11,404 bases of DNA from CAZXBB01 sp964638815 (lineage in GTDB: Bacteria > Planctomycetota > Phycisphaerae > Phycisphaerales > SM1A02): assembly GCA_964638815.1 (NCBI GenBank), contig CAZXBB010000283.1:1-11404 (forward strand), read 5' to 3'. Below are positions 1-5,995 of the stretch, in pieces; the first letter of the stretch is position 1; the number at the start of each line of letters is the position of its first letter. The notes below the pieces were generated by a model that did not search any database, was not told the origin of the DNA, and saw only the letters and a list, made by a program, of their open reading frames with translations. The position numbers were made by a program, and so were the translations under genes.

Positions 1-168
1 CGGGACGGCGCCGCCGTCGGCGCGGCGCTGACGCGCGTGATGGGCGACGCGGAGCGGCGCAGGCGCATGGGCGCGAACGCCCGCGAGCTTGTGCGAACGC
101 GCTTCACATGGCCGACGATCGCGGAACGGTCGGTCCGGGCGTACGAAGACGCCCTCGCGGCGGGGTAG
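1..168 (+). CDS. Glycosyltransferase (GT4-like), C-terminal end, 5' partial
   Basis: Frame 1 is open from the left edge to a TAG at 166-168 and gives 55 residues. The sequence reads like the last helices of a GT-B family 1/4 glycosyltransferase: a stretch with MGDAERRRRMG and then NARELV, followed by FTWPTIAERS and a terminal YEDALAAG. In this family the segment packs back against the N-terminal Rossmann domain, and the W-x-x-(I/A)-A-x-x-x-x-x-x-Y-E pattern near the end is typical. The donor-binding EX7E region would lie upstream, outside the window, so the sugar and acceptor cannot be named. The gene converges on the acetyltransferase at 485-1021, with the hexamer repeat between them. I am fairly sure of the family and have no view on the substrate. 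Confidence 0.75.
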   Translation, partial: RDGAAVGAALTRVMGDAERRRRMGANARELVRTRFTWPTIAERSVRAYEDALAAG

Positions 169-186
169 GGACGTGGTCGCCGGCAC

Positions 187-480
187 GTGTGCGCGACCGC
201 GGGCGTGTGCGCGGGCGCGGGCGCGTGCGCGTGCGCGACCGCGTCCGTGTGCGCGACCGCGACCGCGACCGCGTGCGCGTGCGCGTCCGCGTCCGCGTCC
301 GCGTCCGCGTGCGCGTGCGCGTCCGCATGCGCGTCCGCGTGCGCGTGCGCGTCCGCGTGCGCGTGCGCGTCCGCGTCCGCGTGCGCGTCCGCGTGCGCGT
401 CCGCGTGCGCGTCCGCGTGCGCGTCCGCGTGCGCGTGCGCGACCGCATCCGCATCCGCATCCGCGTCCGAGCCCGCGCCC
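187..480. repeat. 49-copy hexanucleotide tandem repeat (GCGWSC)
   Basis: The stretch 169-484 between two convergent genes holds no credible gene. From 187 to 480 it divides into exactly 49 hexamers in one register, with no insertion or deletion. By hand count there are 16 GCGTGC, 15 GCGTCC and 6 GCGACC units; the other 12 are one- or two-base variants (GTGTGC, GCGGGC, GCATGC, GCATCC, GAGCCC, GCGCCC) that cluster at the two ends and are rare in the core. Because six is a multiple of three, several frames stay open and give low-complexity Arg-Val, Ala-Cys/Ser or Arg-Thr dipeptide runs; I do not regard these as proteins. GCGTGC units alternate purine and pyrimidine strictly. The register preservation suggests expansion by replication slippage followed by point changes. 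Confidence 0.95.
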
Positions 481-484
481 GCGA

Positions 485-1021
485 CTACCGCGCGCGCCAC
501 TCCTCCCGCAGGACCACCCAATGCTCGTGGTCGCGCCAGCGTCCCCCGATCTTGATATAGCGACGCGCCGTTCCCTCGTAGACGAAGCCGGCGCGGCGGG
601 CGAGGGCGATCGAGGCCCTGTTCCCGGGCTGGATGTTTGCCTCGAGCCGGTGCAGAGCGAGGCGTTCGAAGGCGTCCCGGACGACGAGACGCAGACCCTC
701 GGTCATGAAGCCGGCGCCGGCCGTGTGCCGCGATCCGCCGTAGCCGACGAACGCGCTCTGGAATCCGCCGCGCACGATCTCGCTCACGTTGATCATGCCG
801 ACGATCGCGTCGTCCTCGCGCCGGCACACGAGGTAATTCTCTCGGTTCCGCCTCCGGCCCCGCCGCAGGTAGGCCGCGAAACGCTCGGGCGTGTCGGGCG
901 GCGTCACCCACGGCCGGTGGAGGCGGCGGCTCGCGCGCACCATCGCGATGAACTCGGCCTCGTCGCCCGGCGCGGGACGCCGGAGGTACGTTCGGTCGCC
1001 GATGGCGAGCGGGCGTTTCAC
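485..1021 (-). CDS. GNAT N-acetyltransferase, RimJ/RimL type
   Basis: The protein has 178 residues and a GNAT fold. The N-terminal beta strand TYLRRPAPGDEAEF (11-24) is the usual RimJ/RimL opening. An FVGYGGSRHTAGAGFMTEGL block (91-110) carries the acetyl-CoA pyrophosphate loop in diverged Q/RxxGxG/A form. The conserved NIQPGNRASIALARRAGF segment (129-146) supplies the Asn and Ser that contact CoA and the acceptor, and W168 lies near the end. The family transfers acetyl from acetyl-CoA to protein N-termini, antibiotics or small amines; the acceptor cannot be told here. The GTG start shares four bases (GTGA, 1018-1021) with the stop of the dehydrogenase gene upstream, so translation is probably coupled and the gene is the last of the reverse operon. 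Membership in a CoA pathway may be only positional. Confidence 0.88.
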   Translation of the reverse strand: MKRPLAIGDRTYLRRPAPGDEAEFIAMVRASRRLHRPWVTPPDTPERFAAYLRRGRRRNRENYLVCRREDDAIVGMINVSEIVRGGFQSAFVGYGGSRHTAGAGFMTEGLRLVVRDAFERLALHRLEANIQPGNRASIALARRAGFVYEGTARRYIKIGGRWRDHEHWVVLREEWRAR

Positions 1022-2265
1022 ACCTCGACGGCCGGCGTTTCGAAGACCGGGTAGCGACCGTTCGCCACCTCGAGGTTGAGATGCCCGATCAGCTCACGGC
1101 ACACGTCGGGTCCGATACGCCGCGCCCACGCGAAGGGGCCCTCGGGGTAGTTGGTGCCGTAACGCAGCGCGACATCGATGTCTGCGGGTTCGGCGACGCC
1201 GCGGGCGCGGGCCTCGGCGGCCTGCGCGATCAGGGCGACGAGGATCCGGGCAAAGACGTACTTCGCGCGCTCGTCCCCGGTCCGATCGGTCGCGCCGCGG
1301 CAGAAGCGATCGATCGCGCCGCGGGCGTCGGCGGAGAGCGGGGCCGGCCGCGGCTCGATCTCGATCGCGGGCGCGACCGGATCGACGCCGTGGTCGTACA
1401 CGCCGCGACCGGTCTTGCGTCCGAGGTGGCCGTCGGCGACGAGCTGCTCCTGGAGCCGGCTCGGGGCGAGCAGGGCGGGGCGCCCGAGCTGCTCCCACAC
1501 CGATCGCGTCGTGGCCGTGTTCACGTCCTGGCCGATGAGATCGGTCAACTCCAGCGGCCCCATGCGGAAGCCGCCCAGCGTCTTCATCGCGCCGTCGATC
1601 TCCTCGACGCGGGCGTGCCCGTCCTCGAGGACGCGGAAGGCCTCGAGGTAGTACGGCCGCGCGACGTGGTTGACGATGAACCCGGGCACGTCGCGCGCCC
1701 GGGCCACTTCCTTGCCCCAGCTCCGCGCGATCGCGGCGGCCCGGTCGACGACGGCGGGGTCGGTCCCGTCGCCGGCGACGACCTCGACGAGCCTCAGTAG
1801 CGGCGCGGGGTTGAAGAAGTGCATCCCGACGACGCGGTGCGGCGCGCCGACGCTCGCGCCGAGCTTCGTCACCGAAAGCGAAGAGGTGTTGGTCGCGATG
1901 ACGGCGTCGGCGCCGACGTGCCCGAGCACATTCGCGAGGACGCGGGTCTTGACCTCGAGGTCCTCGACGACGGCCTCGATCACGAGCGAGGCGTCGGCGG
2001 CGTCGCCGGGGTTCACCGCCGCGTGCAGCCGCGCGGCGGCTTCGTCGCGTGCGTCCTTCGTCAACTTGCCCTTCTCCACCATCCGTTCGAGGCGGGAGCG
2101 AATGCCGGCAATGGCGTTCGCGACGACTTTCGGGTCAACGTCCATGAGCCGCACGGTCCACCCGTGCGTCACCGCCACCTGGGCGATGCCGGCGCCCATC
2201 GTGCCGCCGCCGATGATGAGGACGGTGGTGCTCGTCGGGTCGTGGGAAGGTGTGTCGCGCGTCAC
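1018..2265 (-). CDS. 3-hydroxyacyl-CoA dehydrogenase (PaaH/HbdA-like, two C-terminal domains)
   Basis: This 415-residue enzyme oxidises (S)-3-hydroxyacyl-CoA to 3-ketoacyl-CoA with NAD. The Rossmann NAD-binding motif is IGGGTMGAGIAQ (18-29), and D42 at the end of beta-2 favours NAD over NADP. Numbering against the human HAD enzyme fits exactly: S128 in NTSSL, H149 in GMHFFNP, E161 in LVEVV and N199 in PGFIVNH keep the family spacings of the catalytic Ser, His, Glu and Asn. A first C-terminal helical domain covers about 194-292. A second copy follows at about 330-407 (ALRYGTNYPEGPFAW), as in PaaH-type enzymes rather than the short ~280-residue HbdA form. The GTG start overlaps the PaaG-like gene's stop as GTGA (2262-2265). 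Substrate could be 3-hydroxyadipyl-CoA or an ordinary beta-oxidation intermediate. Confidence 0.93.
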   Translation of the reverse strand: MTRDTPSHDPTSTTVLIIGGGTMGAGIAQVAVTHGWTVRLMDVDPKVVANAIAGIRSRLERMVEKGKLTKDARDEAAARLHAAVNPGDAADASLVIEAVVEDLEVKTRVLANVLGHVGADAVIATNTSSLSVTKLGASVGAPHRVVGMHFFNPAPLLRLVEVVAGDGTDPAVVDRAAAIARSWGKEVARARDVPGFIVNHVARPYYLEAFRVLEDGHARVEEIDGAMKTLGGFRMGPLELTDLIGQDVNTATTRSVWEQLGRPALLAPSRLQEQLVADGHLGRKTGRGVYDHGVDPVAPAIEIEPRPAPLSADARGAIDRFCRGATDRTGDERAKYVFARILVALIAQAAEARARGVAEPADIDVALRYGTNYPEGPFAWARRIGPDVCRELIGHLNLEVANGRYPVFETPAVEV

Positions 2266-3071
2266 TTGCCCGTGAACTCCGGCTTGCGCTTCTCCAGAAA
2301 CGCCATCACGCCCTCCATGTGATCGCGCGTCCTTCCCGCCGTCTCCTGCGCGAACGCCTCCGCCTCGAGGTGCGTCTCGAGGTCGTTGGTCTGCGCCGCG
2401 TGGAAGAGACGCTTGGTCAGCGCGATCGCCCGCGCCGGCATGCGTGCGAGCCGGCCCGCGAGCTTCGCGGTCTCCGGCAGGAGATCGTCCGCCGGGACGA
2501 CGCGGTTGACGAGGCCAAGCGCGAGCGCCTCGGCCGCGTCAACCTTGCGGCCCGTGCAGCAGAGCTCCATCGCGCGGGCGTGCCCGATGAGCCGCGGCAG
2601 GATGAAGCTGCTTCCGGAGTCCGGGATGAGGCCGACCTGCGCGAACACCTCGACGAACGTCGCGTGCTCCGAGGCGATCCGCATGTCGCACGCGAGCGCG
2701 AGGCTGCACCCCGCCCCGGCGGCGACGCCGTTGACGGCGGCGATGACGGGTTTCTCCATCGTGCAGATCTGCCGGATGATCGGGTTGTAGCGATTCCGGA
2801 GGTCCGCGCTCAACTCGGGCACGTACCCGGGCACGTAGCGCTCCTTGAGCTCCGCGAGATCCTGGCCCGAGCTGAACGCCTTGCCTGCGCCGGTGAGGAC
2901 GACGACGCGGACGTCGGCGTCCTTCGCCGCGCCCTTCAGCGCGGCGAGCAGCTCACGGCTGAGCCGGTCGCTGAACGCGTTGAAGGTGTCCGGGCGGTCG
3001 AGCGTGATCGTCCGCACGCGGTCGGCGGTGTCAACGGTGACGGTATCGGGTCCCGTGGCCGTGGCGGTCAT
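2262..3071 (-). CDS. PaaG-like crotonase-family isomerase
   Basis: The protein has 269 residues with a crotonase fold. The oxyanion-hole motifs are SSGQDL (67-72) and NGVAAGAGCSLA (114-125). Both glutamates of true enoyl-CoA hydratases are missing: aligned by eye, the two positions hold S123 and F143. Instead an Asp occurs at 151 in GLIPDSG, where hydratases have Gly. That Asp is the catalytic residue of PaaG (ring 1,2-epoxyphenylacetyl-CoA isomerase) and of related delta3-delta2 and dienoyl-CoA isomerases. The C-terminus, FLEKRKPEFTGK, is also close to the PaaG ending as I remember it. An isomerase rather than a hydratase is therefore likely, and PaaG is the best guess. The ATG (3069-3071) follows the hydratase stop by three bases. 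A GAAGGGAAG Shine-Dalgarno lies in the last codons of that upstream gene. Confidence 0.88.
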   Translation of the reverse strand: MTATATGPDTVTVDTADRVRTITLDRPDTFNAFSDRLSRELLAALKGAAKDADVRVVVLTGAGKAFSSGQDLAELKERYVPGYVPELSADLRNRYNPIIRQICTMEKPVIAAVNGVAAGAGCSLALACDMRIASEHATFVEVFAQVGLIPDSGSSFILPRLIGHARAMELCCTGRKVDAAEALALGLVNRVVPADDLLPETAKLAGRLARMPARAIALTKRLFHAAQTNDLETHLEAEAFAQETAGRTRDHMEGVMAFLEKRKPEFTGK

Positions 3072-3074
3072 GGA

Positions 3075-3881
3075 TCACTTCCCTTCGAACCGGGGCTTTC
3101 GCTTCTGGGCGAAGGCCCGCATGCCTTCCTTCTGGTCCTCGGTGGCGAAGAGCATGTAGAACATCTTCCGCTCGAAGTCGATGCCCTCGGAGAGGGGCGT
3201 CTCGAACGCCTTGAGCACCGACTCCTTGGCGATCCGCTGCGCGACGGAGCCCTTCTCCGCCATCTCGCGCGCGATGCGGAGCGCCTCGTCCAGGCAGTTC
3301 TCCGGCGGCACGACCCGGCTGACGAGCCCGCCGCGGTGCGCCTCCTCGGCGCTGAGCAGCCGCCCGGTCAGAATGACGTCCATCGCCTGCGCCTTGCCGA
3401 CGGCCCGCGGCAGACGCTGCGTGCCGCCGGCCCCGGGCATGACGCCGAGGTTGATCTCCGGCTGACCGATCTTCGCGTCCGAGGCCGCGATCACGATGTC
3501 GCACATCATCATCAGCTCGCACCCCCCCCCGAGGGCGAAGCCGTTGACCGCGGCGACGATGGGCGTGCGGATGCGCTTGATGCGGTCCCACGTGGCGAAC
3601 TGGTTGCGCTCATACATCTCGGTGCTCGAGCGCTCGGCCATGTCGCCGATGTCGGCGCCGGCCGCGAAGGCGCGCTCGTTGCCCGTGAGCACGATGACGT
3701 GAACGCCGGGGTCGTCGTCCCAGGCCTCGAGCTGCTCCGCGAGTTGGGTCATCAGCTCGGGATTGAGCGCGTTGAGCACCTTCGGCCGGTTGAGCCGGGC
3801 GATGCCGACGTGACCGTCGGTCTCCGCGAGGAGGGGCGACGCCTCCGTCACGGGCCGGGTTTCGACGCTTGCGTTCGACAT
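3075..3881 (-). CDS. Enoyl-CoA hydratase (crotonase; PaaF/short-chain type)
   Basis: This 268-residue enzyme adds water across the 2,3 double bond of an enoyl-CoA. Oxyanion-hole segments are FAAGADI (72-78) and GFALGGGCEL (114-123). The two catalytic glutamates are both present, E122 in GGGCE and E142 in GQPEINLG, exactly 20 residues apart as in rat mitochondrial hydratase (144/164). The PGAGGTQRLPRAVGK block (149-163) is the crotonase signature. The frame stays open further upstream, to 4223, but that part is a shadow of the thioesterase gene. The ATG at 3881 gives the normal family length and has a GAAAGGG Shine-Dalgarno seven bases before it. The gene's start overlaps the thioesterase's end by 34 bases. 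Three glycines (118-120) are encoded by an uninterrupted run of nine G. Substrate is unproven; 2,3-dehydroadipyl-CoA or crotonyl-CoA are possible. Confidence 0.93.
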   Translation of the reverse strand: MSNASVETRPVTEASPLLAETDGHVGIARLNRPKVLNALNPELMTQLAEQLEAWDDDPGVHVIVLTGNERAFAAGADIGDMAERSSTEMYERNQFATWDRIKRIRTPIVAAVNGFALGGGCELMMMCDIVIAASDAKIGQPEINLGVMPGAGGTQRLPRAVGKAQAMDVILTGRLLSAEEAHRGGLVSRVVPPENCLDEALRIAREMAEKGSVAQRIAKESVLKAFETPLSEGIDFERKMFYMLFATEDQKEGMRAFAQKRKPRFEGK

Positions 3882-4285
3882 TGCGCGGCCCTTTCGATGA
3901 TCCCCTCCAGCGTCTTGCGCGGAAGGATGCGCTGAACCTGCCGGCCGCGGCCGACGACGGTTTCCTTCCCGCCGCGCACATGATACGCGGTGACGTCGCA
4001 CACGAGGGTAGTCGCGTCGAGCTCCACCGCCCGGGCCACGACGCGCACTTCGTGCCCGAGCGGCGTCGGGGCGACGTGGTCGATCGACAGGTGCGCCCCG
4101 ATGCCCTCCTCGTGCGGCTCGAGATGCGGGGCGAGCACCTTGCGGGCGGCGAGCTCCATGTGGTGCGCCATTGACCACGTCGAGTAGACCCGGTGCACGA
4201 TGACATCGTCGAACGCGGGGCACATGTCCTCGCTCACGCGGATCCGCACCTCGGCGGTTGCCCCTATGGTCAGCGACGTCTTCAC
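3848..4285 (-). CDS. FlK-type hotdog acyl-CoA thioesterase
   Basis: The protein has 145 residues and a single hotdog domain. It probably hydrolyses a short or unusual acyl-CoA to the free acid and CoA. The FlK fluoroacetyl-CoA thioesterase of Streptomyces cattleya uses Thr42, Glu50 and His76. Here T36 (YSTWSM), E44 (HHMELAA) and H70 (IDHVAPTP) keep both spacings exactly (8 and 26), and the GIGAHLSIDHVAPTP block is the FlK-like central strand. The start is GTG at 4285, four bases after the lipoprotein stop; an internal Met21 would remove part of the first strand. The gene overlaps the hydratase by 34 bases. Within a CoA operon it could rescue CoA from dead-end esters, as PaaI does in phenylacetate catabolism, although PaaI belongs to another hotdog subfamily. 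Fluoroacetate specificity is not implied. Confidence 0.85.
   Translation of the reverse strand: MKTSLTIGATAEVRIRVSEDMCPAFDDVIVHRVYSTWSMAHHMELAARKVLAPHLEPHEEGIGAHLSIDHVAPTPLGHEVRVVARAVELDATTLVCDVTAYHVRGGKETVVGRGRQVQRILPRKTLEGIIERAAQCRTQASKPGP
3889..3895 (-). promoter_or_regulatory. Ribosome binding site deciding the hydratase start
   Basis: Read on the reverse strand the sequence is GAAAGGG, then seven bases, then ATG at 3881-3879. It lies inside the last codons of the thioesterase gene. It supports the ATG at 3881 over any start further upstream in the same open frame and lets the hydratase be translated at a good rate despite the 34-base overlap. Confidence 0.65.
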
Positions 4286-4289
4286 GGGG

Positions 4290-5054
4290 TCATCCGGTTC
4301 CGGCGGTCACGGTGAGGATGACGACCGCCTGCTCGCGCCCCCGCGCGGTCGTGCGCGAGAGCAGACCCGAGGCGACGCTGTCGCCGGTACGGTCGTGGCG
4401 GCCGATCACGACGGGGCGGTCGAGCGGCACGCGCACGGTCGTGGACATCTCGGTCACGCGGGTCGTTCCGCCCGGCCCGTGCTGCGAGAAGAGCGGCGTG
4501 AGACGCAGCGTCACCTGGCCCGGGCCGGCCGGCGCGACGACGGCCTCCAGCGACGTCCCGGCGAACTGACCCTGCGGCACGATCAGCGTGCCCCGGCGGG
4601 GACCGAGGTCGATCGGCACGCCGTAGCGGACCTCCCCGACGTCGATGAAGGCCGGGGAATCCGCGATCGTGACGATCGATGCCCGCGTGCGCTCGCTGCG
4701 CTGCGATCGGCGCAGCGTCGCGTCGAGCGACGCGCGGAAGTCGCTCCCGCCGACGCTGATGCGGAAGCCGGGCTCGACGGCGGGCTGTCCGACGCGCACT
4801 GCGACGCTGTTGTCGCGGTAGCCGAAGATGGCGCCGACCGAGCTCGTGTCGGACTCCGACAGCCAGACGCGCTCGACCTCGATGCGGTAGTTGCCCTCGG
4901 GGAGCGAGAGCATCTTCGCCTCGTCGATCATGCGCTGCGGGCGCGTGAAGGCGTCTTCGGGCGGCGGGGCGGATGCGGCGCCGGGGTCCGCCGCGCAGCC
5001 GCCGGCGAGCGTCGCGACGAGCAGGGCGACGACGATGCAGACGAGCGTTCGCAT
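4290..5054 (-). CDS. Lipoprotein resembling the secretin C-terminal beta domain
   Basis: The protein has 254 residues. Residues 1-19 form a lipoprotein signal peptide with lipobox LAGGC, so C20 is the predicted lipidated residue. Residues 21-37 are an Ala/Pro-rich linker. The rest looks like a shortened secretin domain: RASIVTIADSPAFIDVG (124-140) parallels the secretin 'sP.v.t.dg..A.i.vG' segment, then GTSLEAVVAPAGPGQVTLRL (166-185) and TTVRVPLDRPVVIG (205-218), and a final strand EQAVVILTVT (241-250). Secretins of type II/III systems and type IV pili are usually 500-700 residues with N domains; those N domains are absent here. A pore role is therefore doubtful, and a periplasmic outer-membrane-anchored protein is more likely. 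It is the first gene of the reverse operon, four bases before the thioesterase. The secretin link is by eye only. Confidence 0.75.
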   Translation of the reverse strand: MRTLVCIVVALLVATLAGGCAADPGAASAPPPEDAFTRPQRMIDEAKMLSLPEGNYRIEVERVWLSESDTSSVGAIFGYRDNSVAVRVGQPAVEPGFRISVGGSDFRASLDATLRRSQRSERTRASIVTIADSPAFIDVGEVRYGVPIDLGPRRGTLIVPQGQFAGTSLEAVVAPAGPGQVTLRLTPLFSQHGPGGTTRVTEMSTTVRVPLDRPVVIGRHDRTGDSVASGLLSRTTARGREQAVVILTVTAGTG

Positions 5055-5062
5055 GGCCGGCC

Positions 5063-5068
5063 ATCATA
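5063..5068 (-). promoter_or_regulatory. Candidate -10 box for the reverse operon in a 32-base divergent gap
   Basis: The gap 5055-5086 between the divergent lipoprotein and hydrolase starts is only 32 bases. On the reverse strand it contains TATGAT, a near-perfect sigma-70 -10 hexamer. Transcription would begin about 5056, almost at the ATG (5054), so the mRNA would be nearly leaderless; no Shine-Dalgarno is visible. No good -35 is seen at the expected place, which would lie inside the hydrolase's first codons. On the forward strand TAGCTT (5075-5080) is a weaker candidate, which would also start transcription close to the hydrolase ATG at 5087. Confidence 0.4.
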
Positions 5069-5086
5069 CTGTGGTAGCTTGCCGCC

Positions 5087-5995
5087 ATGCCGAACGGGGC
5101 CGGTCTCGTCATTCTCTTCCTCGTCGCCGGCGCGGTGCTCCTCGTCGTCCTCGTGGGGCTCCTCGTGCGCGGGGCGAGCAATCCTCCGCGACGCACGGCG
5201 GCGTACGCCGTCGCGCGCGGGCTGCCGTGCGATCCCGGCGACGCGGATCTGCCGTTCGAGGCATGGCGGCTCGAGCGGCCGGGCGGCGTCGGTCTCGCCG
5301 TCTGGGAGTGCCGCGCCGGCGACGCGGACGGGCCGACGGTGGTCTTCGTGCACGGGTGGGGGCAGTCGCGGATCGACATGCTCGGACGCATTCACCCGTG
5401 GCGGGAGGCGGCGTCCGGTCTCGTCCTCTACGACCTCCGCGGCCACGGCGAGTCGGACGGGCCGAGCCCGCTCGGACACGGCGAGGACGAGGACCTCGTG
5501 GCGCTCCTGGAGGCGCTCGGTCCGCGGCGGTTCGTGCTCGTCGGCTTCTCGATGGGCGCGGTGATCGCGGTGCTGGCCGGCGCGGACGCGCGTGTGCGCG
5601 ACCGCGTCGCGGGCGTCGCGGCGTACGGCGTCTTCACCGACTTCCACGCCTCGCTGGTCGGGCGTCTCCGCGCGGCGCGGCTGCCGGCCCGCCCGATCAC
5701 CGACCTGGCGATGTTCTGGTTCCGGCTGCGCGGCATCCGGCACCGCTCCGTCGTCGCCGCGGCGGGTGCGCTCGCGTGTCCGCTCCTGGTGATTCACGGC
5801 GAGATCGACCGCGTCGTGTCGCCCGAGCACGCGGAGACGCTGGCCGCCGCCGCCCCGGACGCCGTCCTGCATCGCGCGGCGGGCGCGTCCCATCTCGATG
5901 CGCATATCATCGACGCGGCCGGCCACGAGCGCGTGGTGCGCGGGTTCCTGGCTAGGCTGACCACGCCGCCGTCAGGCCGACGAGTACGGCCATGA
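5087..5995 (+). CDS. Membrane-anchored alpha/beta hydrolase
   Basis: The protein has 302 residues. A strongly hydrophobic helix (about 7-27) followed by Arg28 is an uncleaved signal anchor. The hydrolase domain begins near residue 56. It shows the oxyanion-hole HGWGQS (89-94), the YDLRGHGESDG turn (115-125), the nucleophile elbow GFSMG with S155, the acid in HGEID (D241) and the catalytic His in ASHLD (H269): a complete Ser-Asp-His triad in the usual order. The fold covers lipases, esterases and peptidases, so the substrate is open. There is no Shine-Dalgarno before the ATG, which suggests a leaderless or very short leader. The gene is divergent from the lipoprotein, and its last 44 bases overlap, tail to tail, the zinc-ribbon membrane gene. 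The acylated or ester substrate may be envelope-related, given the anchor. Confidence 0.9.
   Translation: MPNGAGLVILFLVAGAVLLVVLVGLLVRGASNPPRRTAAYAVARGLPCDPGDADLPFEAWRLERPGGVGLAVWECRAGDADGPTVVFVHGWGQSRIDMLGRIHPWREAASGLVLYDLRGHGESDGPSPLGHGEDEDLVALLEALGPRRFVLVGFSMGAVIAVLAGADARVRDRVAGVAAYGVFTDFHASLVGRLRAARLPARPITDLAMFWFRLRGIRHRSVVAAAGALACPLLVIHGEIDRVVSPEHAETLAAAAPDAVLHRAAGASHLDAHIIDAAGHERVVRGFLARLTTPPSGRRVRP

Noticed and set aside
89..1054. Forward frames across the hexamer array giving Arg-Ala-Arg-Pro or Arg-Val repeat proteins.
   Set aside because: They exist only because the unit length is a multiple of three. They continue antisense into the acetyltransferase gene and have no non-repetitive domain of their own.
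2250..3935. A forward frame of about 560 codons opposite the two crotonase genes.
   Set aside because: It is antisense to genes with intact catalytic motifs, and its composition is that of a GC-driven shadow frame.
4282..5391. A reverse frame of about 370 codons overlapping the lipoprotein and the hydrolase start.
   Set aside because: It is out of frame with the lipoprotein, crosses the divergent promoter gap, and shows no recognisable motif; the lipoprotein frame has a clean signal peptide and lipobox.
5591..5606. A 16-base match (CGTGTGCGCGACCGCG) between the hydrolase gene and two places in the hexamer array (186-201 and 246-261).
   Set aside because: It encodes ordinary hydrolase sequence (RVRDRV) and is plausible by chance in DNA of this composition; one short match is not evidence that the array arose from the gene.
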